A stretch of DNA of 64,000 bases from Cordilura impudica (Eukaryota; Arthropoda; Insecta; Diptera; Scathophagidae): the NCBI GenBank assembly GCA_963682025.1, contig OY821521.1, forward strand, positions 197,481,526 through 197,545,525, read 5' to 3'. The position numbers were made by a program, and so were the translations under genes. Below are positions 56,789 through 64,000 of this stretch, piece after piece; the first letter of the stretch is position 1; each line of letters opens with the position of its first letter. Under the pieces are notes generated by a model. It was not told the DNA's origin, made no database searches, and worked only from the letters and a program-made list of their open reading frames with translations.

Positions 56789-58479
56789 GTAATTATAAAA
56801 ATTAGTTTTTTTTTATTTTTTGTATTGCCTTTCAGTGCAAAACTAAATATGTTTACTTGTGACTGATTACGATTTTTATAAAGTCACAATTCTTGGCTAT
56901 ATTTACTTTAGATTATGATCGACGGAAAATACTTACTTTGTGTTAAAGTTTTTTATTTTTATCTGTTAAAAATTTTTACAAAAATTTATTGACGATACAT
57001 TAAATACGGTTGTGTTGGCTGTCTTTGTCAACATTTACTGATTGCAGGCCATCATACTCGTAAAATGATATTCTTAAACAAAGTCTACTTAAATGAGTCC
57101 TGATGATAAGTTTTTTTTTGTTGTGGTAATACGATAATGTCTCCAACGGATATTTACCTCGAAATGAAATATTTTATTTTTACTAACCAATATAGGTGTG
57201 GTTAATAAAGTTATTCAACATATAGAAGTGGAATCAAGTATAGGTTATTTTTTTTTTTACTAATCGTCATATTACTCAAGTACATTTTAATTGAAATTTA
57301 TGCCTCAACGTTAATAAATGTGGCACTTGTTAAGACCTTTTGTAATATGTTTTTCACTATAAATATTTTTTTTTTTTTTAATTTAAAACAACAATTTTGT
57401 TTGTCTTCTTGACTCTTAATTCAATTAAAGTTTTATTTTGTCTTGCCTTATAATATTTACGCATGTTTTGAGATCATATGATCTTCAACCTTTAATAAGA
57501 AAAACTATTTACTTTAAACTTGAAATATGTCTACAATTATATTATTTACTTCTACACGAATAGCATGAGAAGTATTTAAATTATGTATTTCGTTTGAGTG
57601 AGCCTAGGTTGTCCTTAAAATCGACATGCAAAAAATTACACCGTTTAATTAACCCATTTTAATATTGAGAAAGATATATTCTATCAAATATTTAATAATA
57701 AATTCATGAAAAAATAATTTAAGTGATGTCATATAACCAATTTAAAAATGGTTAAAAATCACTGAAATAAAACTAAGAAATTCTTAAAAATCGTAAAAAA
57801 AATTTGTTGTTAATAACAACCAACTTTCTAGCCAAACAAAAAATATTCCTTGCCTTACTAACTATAATTAAGTAATCATAAAATTGTAATTCGAAACACG
57901 CAAATTATTTAAGGGTTCATCTATGATGTTAAAATAGGGGGTTAGAAAAGAAAACTCTGTCATCAGATACAAAATGACAGGTGGATGTAAAATTAAACTC
58001 CTGTACACAATTCAGAAATTTTTAAATAGCACTGGTCACTTGTTATATTTTTCAGCAGTGATTGTATTTTTTTTTTTTTAAATTTAAAATTTTCTACAAT
58101 AGTCAGCCGTGTAATTCGAACCTGTGTCTTACCTTTTATATGCACAACAGAGTGTTCAATTGGAAAGGCTTTTGCATAAATATCCCATAAACGCTGCTTA
58201 TTAACGAGCTGAATACAGAAAAAAATTAATGTTGGAAGGAATCTTCAGATCCTTCCAAGCGCCATTGCATGTTGCATTTTTATGGCATAAATGGGCTCAA
58301 AAGTTGCATAACGTAAGCAAAGCTTATTAAGGGAAAAATGTTTATACATTTTTTGGAGTTATTATGATACATAAAAAATACAAAAAATTAATTTTAAGAC
58401 CAAAGTTACATCCAAATAACTGTATGTAGTAGAGCTGTATGATTAATACTCAATTTCATAAAATTATCACTCGTACGTC
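56789..58479. other. Gene-free stretch, possibly intronic
   Basis: No recognised repeat family or coding frame. CCTTCCAAGC and AGGAATCTTCAGATCCTTCC near 58220-58262 form a small inverted repeat. Confidence 0.4.
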
Positions 58480-60112
58480 GGAGTATTAATATCTTTAAAA
58501 AAATCGAATTTCTTTTAAATAATTAGTACCTTTTTTTAAATTAACTTTTCTTAAAGAGAACCTTTTAGAAAAGTGCATTTTCTAAAAAATCACCTTGTAT
58601 TAAAAAAGTAGTAGTACCTTTTCATAAAAAAATCACTTCTAAAAAAGTACATTTAATTCAAAAGTACCTTTTCCTAAAAAGTTACTTTTTTTTTTTTGTT
58701 TGAAAAATAGCTTTTCTTTAAAAAGTACATTTTCTTTAAAAGCACTTTTGTTAAGTACCTTTCAGTACATTTTCTTAAAAAAAGTGGAATTTCTTAAAAA
58801 CGTGAATTCTTAAAAAATTAAAATTTTTTAAGTACATTTTCTTAAAAAAAGTACGTTTTGTTAAAGAACCTTTCTTAAAAAGTAAATTTTCCTTAAAAAG
58901 TACCTTTTCTTAAAAACGTAAATTTTCTTAAAAAATAACTTCTTAAAAAAGACCCTTTTCATAAAAAAATTACATCTAAAAAAAATAAATTTTTGTCAAA
59001 AGTACTTTTTCTTACAAAGTATCTTTTCCTAACAAGTTTTTTTTTCCTGAATAAAATAATTTTTCTTTAAAAAATGCATTTTCCTTAAAAGTATTTATTT
59101 ACGAACCTTTCAGTAAAAGTACAATTTTTAAGAAAGCACTTTTTCTAAAAAAAGTACCTGGTGTTAAAAAAGTACATTTTTTTTTTTAAAGTAATTTTTT
59201 TTAAAGTACATATTCTTAAAAAAGTATATTTTCTTAAAAAGTAAATTTTCTTTAAGAAAGTAACTTTTCTTAAATAAGTACATTTTCTTAAAAAAAAGTA
59301 CAATTTCTTAAAAATTAACTCTTCTGTAAAAAGTACCTTTTCATAAAAAATTATACTTTCTTAAAAAATAAGCTTTTCTTACAAAAATACATTTTCTTAA
59401 AAAATTTAACTTTATTAAAAAAAAGTACTTTTTTTTAAAAAATTACCTTTTCTTAAAAAAAGTACTTTTTCTTAAAAAAACCTCTTCTTAAAAAATATTT
59501 TAATTTTAATAATAATAATATTTAAATATTACCTTTTCTTAAACAGTACCTTTTATTCAAAAGTACCTTTCTTTACAAAAGCAATTTTCCTTTTCTTAAA
59601 AAAGTAGTTTAAAAAAAGTAACTTTTCGTCAAAAAGTACCTTTTGATAAAAAAAATACTTCTAAAGAATTACCGTTTCTTAAAAACCATCTTTTCTTAGC
59701 TTTTTTTTTTCTGAAAAAAAAAAAAAAAAAAAAATAACTTTTCTTTAAAAAGTACATTTTCTTTAAAAGTATTTTTTTAAAGTACCTTACAGTACATTTT
59801 CTTTAAAAAGTAGATTTTCTTAAAAAAGCGACTTCTTAAAAAAGTATGTTTTCATAAAAAGTGGCTTTTCTGAAAAAAAGTATTTTCTTAAAAATGTACA
59901 ATTTCTTAAGAAATCACTTTTTCTAAAGAAGTAATTTGTATTAAATTTTTTTAGATAATTACTTTTTTTTTTTGAAGTACCGTTTCTTATAAAAGAGACT
60001 TCTTAAAAAAGTACCTTTATAAATTTTCTTACAAAAGTTTATTTTCTTAAAAAAGTAACAATTCTTAAGAAAGTACCTTTTCTGAAAAAAGTAAGTTCTG
60101 AAAGTTCCAACA
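58480..60112 (-). repeat. Large minisatellite array, inverse orientation of the 39.96-42.7 kb array
   Basis: Imperfect tandem copies of AAAAAAGTACCTTTTCTTAA, the reverse complement of the AAGAAAAGGTACTTTTTT unit, over about 1.6 kb. More diverged than the first array, with T- and A-run expansions. Confidence 0.9.
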
Positions 60113-62289
60113 TGACAATGACCTAAAAACAACACCTCCAAAGTGGTGCTTGCCAAACCAAAAAAATATTTTATTAAAAATTGTATTGTCACTCACTGTA
60201 TATCTAACACAATTTCACTATATTTACATATTAATTAAGTACCTGTCTGTCTGAAAATTGTGAACAAAGTAAGGTTTATTTGCAAAAAAAATCGTTAATT
60301 GTCATTTTGTAATTTTTTTTACCCAAATATTGATCAGAGTGACTTAAAACCGTCAAAACTGGCACCTCTAGTTATATTTTCATTTATGCTGAGAACAAAA
60401 AATACCTTTATTGAGTTTTTTCCATTTTCAACATGATAAAAACCAGCACAGAAATAATTATTACTACTATTAAAGATATGCCTGATATATCGCTGCAACG
60501 TGCTATAATTCTGACCCCAACTATAGGTCTATATAAATAATAAACCAAATTACGTCATAAAATGGTTGTTACATTGAATGTTGTTTTTTTTTTTGTCATT
60601 TCAAAAAGATAAAATGGAATATTCCATAACATTATTGGTGGGGGTGAGAGTATCGGTGCAGGGTTGTTTTTACTTTTACAACAATAATGTCGCCTTTAGG
60701 CCAATTTTCTGTAGACGGCTAGGCGAGCCTCTTTTTCTTCAAGTTGTAAGAGTTCATTGACATTTTTATTATGCAAATATGCACATGATTTTTCATTTCA
60801 ACATTTGGTTCGGATGTTTAGTCGCATGTTACACGCCAAAAAGTGAATGAACGCGAACGAACAAAAACAAAAAGGGACCCCAATAAAATCAACAATTTGT
60901 ATTGTATATAAACTTTGGCTAATTGCTTTTTTCATTTGGAACAAGGAGCCAAAATGTACAACGCCCTATACTTAAAACAAAAATAAAAACTTTTTTAATA
61001 CGAATAACTTGGAGGAGAATTTGTTAATACCGGAATATAAAATATTTAGTGATTTCTTTTTTTATGTGGCGAATAAAAATTTTTACTTGAATAATAATAT
61101 ATCAAAGACAGGCGACATTATGGTTGTAATCAAATATAGTTCCCAGCTTGTCAATATACGAAAAAGCAATAAAAGGGAAACGGTGGTTGCTGTTTTTAAC
61201 ATTGTGGTGAAGTCCATGATACGAAACTACTCTACTTGTACATTATTACTATTAAAACAAATAGCAGAGTAATTTACTACATTGTGGCTTTGTTTTATTT
61301 AACATACACATAATACCTCAAATGATGTCATTTATTACACAAAAAGGGATAACAAGGATGATGAGGTCATCATTTATAACTGTTAAACAGCATAAGTTTT
61401 TTGTAGCAATTCAATTGCATTGCTTTACATCAATTACAGTTTACGTTTACCCTTATTTAACCAATATTTAGTAACCAATTTTTTTTTAACCCTAAACCAA
61501 AACTGACAACAATTGTTTATCGTATAACTCCTACTTGCAATGAATGTATTGTTGCTGTCATGTTAAGCTGCTTGCTGCTACACTTAATAAATTAACCATT
61601 CATATGAAAATACTTGAATATAAATCGTATCATGTTATCGAAGACCGAAGGATTGTTTGAAGACCAATTTTTTTCCACGATTTAAAATTCATGGTAGTGT
61701 TGTTACATTGACAGTATGCTGTCATTGTATATTTTTCTTCTTCTTGTTTTATGTTTTGAACAGAGTTGTGTATGATTAATTAATGTTTTTTGTAACATAG
61801 ACTAGACGACTGCGCTAAAGGATGATTTGTTTAAAAGGCGCCTTAAGGTAATTTCTGTGGGTTGTTCTCAATTTAAATCACGTTTTGCTGTCAGCAATAA
61901 TTATTTTTGTATAACAGTTTTTGTTTTCAAATGATTTATTTTTAGAAAACTTTTAGTTTGTGGTGAAAAAGGTTACAAAAAAATTACACTAAATCTTTTT
62001 ATGTAAAAAGAATTGAAAGCGCTATAAAAATCGAGATGTTTAAAAAAATTAGATATGTATATTTTTACGAAAATATAAAGTTTGTAAATTCTAATATAAA
62101 ACCACATGGTTTTTCTGCTTAATTAGTATTAACAACTAGTTTGTTGTAACACAACCTAGCATAAGTTTCCCATTGAGAATTGATGAAATTATCACCCCTG
62201 TTCTTGAAACCACTATCACAAAAAAAAAAACTCGTAAATGAAAAAATTCTTAAATCTACGAGTTTTTTGCTGTTCTCTAATTTCAATAA
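60113..62289. other. Gene-free stretch
   Basis: Ordinary A+T-rich DNA. Open frames at about 60578-60760 and 61009-61272 lack recognisable motifs, typical starts or splice context and are treated as chance. Confidence 0.4.
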
Positions 62290-62404
62290 GAATATTTTTT
62301 CTCGTTGTAATTCACATAGAAAAGGCTTTGTGAAATCAAAACAAACTAGAGGACCCCTGCTGCTCCGCAGCATTATATTATATTAATTTTTATAATATAA
62401 TACC

Positions 62405-62709
62405 AATATTTGCCAAGAGACGTTAACGTACAGTAATGCCAAAATATGCCAAGAGAAGTTAACGTACAGTAAAAGTAAAGTTGATTGTCCACGCATAACT
62501 TTCCTCAAACCCAACGAATTTGCCAAGAGAAGTTAACATACAGAAATGCCAAAATATGCCAAGATAAGTTCACGTACAGTAAAAGTAAAGTTGATTCTTC
62601 ACGCATAACTTTCCTCAAACCCAACGAATTTAAGCAGTTAATAGCTCAAAAGAAGGAGCTTGATCCACTGAGTGTTCTTAGACCTATGTCAACAGCCTAC
62701 GTTAATTAA
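62405..62709 (+). pseudogene. Unrecognised coding-like fragment with a 110-bp tandem duplication
   Basis: A block starting TGCCAAGAGACGTTAACG and ending CTTTCCTCAAACCCAACGAA is present twice (about 62411-62519 and 62520-62628). The downstream frame reads ITFLKPNEFKQLIAQKKELD then PLSVLRPMSTAYVN and a stop at about 62709. Codon use looks coding, but I do not recognise it. It is probably part of a transposable element carried in with the insertion. Confidence 0.3.
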
Positions 62710-62759
62710 AACTCTAGTTATAGAGGTTTGAGAGAAGAAAAATATTGAAAAAAATCTTG

Positions 62760-63138
62760 AATGCAAAGTTTATTCATATAATAATAACATAACCTCGCCC
62801 GTCGTCTTTCGATTACGAGCCGCCTCTATACTGCGCATAGGTTGTCTACAAGATTACTCCATCTATCTCTTCGTTCAGCAACTTCTTTGAGTTCCCCAAT
62901 GTTGTTGTATCTTCGTCCAGGACCGTCTGCTTCAAGACCGTTTTGTTCAAGCCTGTTTATTTCACCCAATGTTGATCTTCGCCAGGTGGTTCTTGGTCTT
63001 CCTACTCTTCTACTTCCTTGGGGGTTGTATACCAAAGATTGGTGACATACTTCGTCCGATGGCTTACGAAGTGTATGTCCTATCGATCCAAACTTCCTCC
63101 GCCGAAGTTTATTCATAAATTCTTTTAATATATAAGAT
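62760..63138 (-). pseudogene. Non-LTR retrotransposon C-terminal fragment
   Basis: The minus-strand peptide has LRRRKFGSIGHTLRKPSDEV, then NPQGSRRVGRPRTTWRRS and GELKEVAERRDRWSNLVDNL, ending at a stop near 62826. The pattern GHTLRKP..NPQG..GRPRxTWRR is typical of the C-terminus of RTE/CR1-type ORF2 proteins. The 3' end carries an (ATA/TTA)n-type tail near 62775-62790. Strongly 5'-truncated. Confidence 0.7.
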
Positions 63139-63954
63139 GCCCTTTTTTCTACTAAGCAGGTCTTAAGAGATAAAAAAACTAATTGATATTTAAACTCTAA
63201 CATGTTTTTTATTAAACCTTGTCATTATTTTAAAAAATTAGACATTAATTTTATGAAAAAAAAAAAAAAACGATTACAAAAACGTCTACATTTTGGCTGA
63301 TTAAAAAAAAAACTCGTAATAAGTGGTCGATGTTAATAAAACACACTTTTTGCGATGATGCTGTTCTATAACTATAACAAAATCTTTTCATTTACACAAT
63401 CTATTTTCCATTATAATTTTTTCAATTATGACATAGATTCTTTATGCACTAATTATTGCAAATAAAGGAATTAAAAAATTTTTTTTCATAAAATCACATA
63501 TTTTTATTTTTTTGCATATGTTCGAAACAGTAGTGATGCCAGTCAAATCCAATTTATTTGAATATCGAAATTTTTTTTGGTGATGCTAACTTTTTAAAAA
63601 TAGAAACGTAATTTTTATTTGAATGAAAATGAAGAACAAAAACAATTAAATGAACAAATAAGTTGTTATTTTAAAATAAAATATTTTTCTTTATACTTTT
63701 TCCATAAACTTAAGAAAAAACATGCACAAAATACTTAAAAGTTTTTTGTGAAACTGAATGAAGAACCATATGGCACCTCGGTTTCTAGATAACATATGTT
63801 CTTAACTCAAATATATGGTTCTTAACTCAAACATATGTTTTCATTAAATAAATAAAAAAGTGGTTTCAATAAACCCAAAATTTCAATTTCATGTGATTTT
63901 AAATTCACTCTAATTCAAATAACAACGTTTCAAGAACAGGGCTGTATTTGTTTA

Positions 63955-64000
63955 AAGTAAAGGCACTTTCCTAAGGAAATTTACTCTTTTAAGAAAAGGT
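63955..64000 (+). repeat. Start of a third minisatellite array at the right edge
   Basis: AAAGGCACTTTCCTAAGGAA..TACTCTTTTAAGAAAAGGT matches the unit and orientation of the 39.96-42.7 kb array and runs off the window. Confidence 0.6.

Larger units (their letters stand above)
62290..63950. repeat. Dispersed repeat of about 860 bp, copy 2 (split by a 790-bp insertion)
   Basis: 62290-62346 matches the start of copy 1 (to AAATCAAAACAAA), and 63139-63950 matches the rest (from TGCCCTTTTTTCTACTAAG). The intervening 62347-63138 is foreign. Identity to copy 1 is high by eye, with small indels. Confidence 0.8.

Noticed and set aside
58100..58140. Inverted B-box-like GGTTCGAATTA on the minus strand
   Set aside because: The following bases do not form a T-arm and no acceptor stem pairs. 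It is not a tRNA gene.
61009..61272. 87-codon plus-strand frame
   Set aside because: It begins at TTG rather than ATG, is Lys/Asn/Ile/Val-rich without a domain, and has no splice or promoter support.

Overview
This is A+T-rich eukaryotic DNA from a higher fly. I infer a calyptrate such as a blowfly, house fly or stable fly, because the protein-coding exons read as dipteran, introns are short or packed with repeats, and the interspersed repeats are of dipteran types (mini-me/DINE-like elements with GGAC/GTCC microsatellites, rosa-like DD41D mariners, Tc1, hAT and CR1/Jockey-like elements). It is not bacterial: there are no operons, ribosome binding sites or CRISPR arrays.

Only three host genes can be supported. 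(1) 391-2807 (+) is most of the glycogen branching enzyme gene (AGBE/GBE1): four exons with good splice sites, the 5' end lying outside the window, and an in-frame TAG where a conserved Trp is expected near the C-terminus. (2) The tri-snRNP protein SNRNP27 (27K) is on the minus strand in two exons, 18704-18460 (RS-rich N-terminus) and 10804-10516 (conserved C-terminal domain), separated by an intron of about 7.65 kb. (3) An intact, intronless eIF6 gene (17994-17257, minus) lies inside that intron on the same strand. These are housekeeping genes for glycogen synthesis, splicing and 60S ribosome maturation, with no evident functional link.

Everything else is repeat-derived or without recognisable genes. 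3-8 kb: a 110-130 bp tandem unit, a DDE transposase relic and a BED-finger hAT relic. 11-17 kb (inside the SNRNP27 intron): a minisatellite, a MITE, a mini-me-like element, and a non-LTR retrotransposon split by a hAT element with a perfect 8-bp target duplication. 21-29 kb: a second non-autonomous hAT, two related CR1/Jockey-like retrotransposon relics and several MITEs. 29-33 kb: a tandem array carrying a TTA-flanked MITE, then a chimeric retroelement remnant. 34-38.6 kb: a Tc1 fragment, a nearly full-length rosa-like (DD41D) mariner, and an element with an 8-bp target duplication that encloses a Tc1/mariner-like helix-turn-helix coding remnant. 40-42.7 kb and 58.5-60.1 kb: two large arrays of the same roughly 20-bp AAGAAAAGGTAC-type minisatellite in opposite orientations, with a third starting at the right edge. 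45.8-50 kb: mariner, non-LTR and DD41D relics. 51-53.2 kb: two mini-me-like elements head to head, followed by a dispersed repeat of about 860 bp whose second copy (62.3-63.95 kb) is split by a retrotransposon fragment.

Two segments (about 22463-22579 and 56681-56788, plus strand) have splice-site context suggestive of untranslated exons of a long gene with a repeat-filled intron, but no coding sequence confirms this. I found no convincing new biological system. The most useful leads are the AGBE nonsense codon, the same-strand nested eIF6, the odd 37.2-38.6 kb transposon and the oppositely oriented minisatellites.
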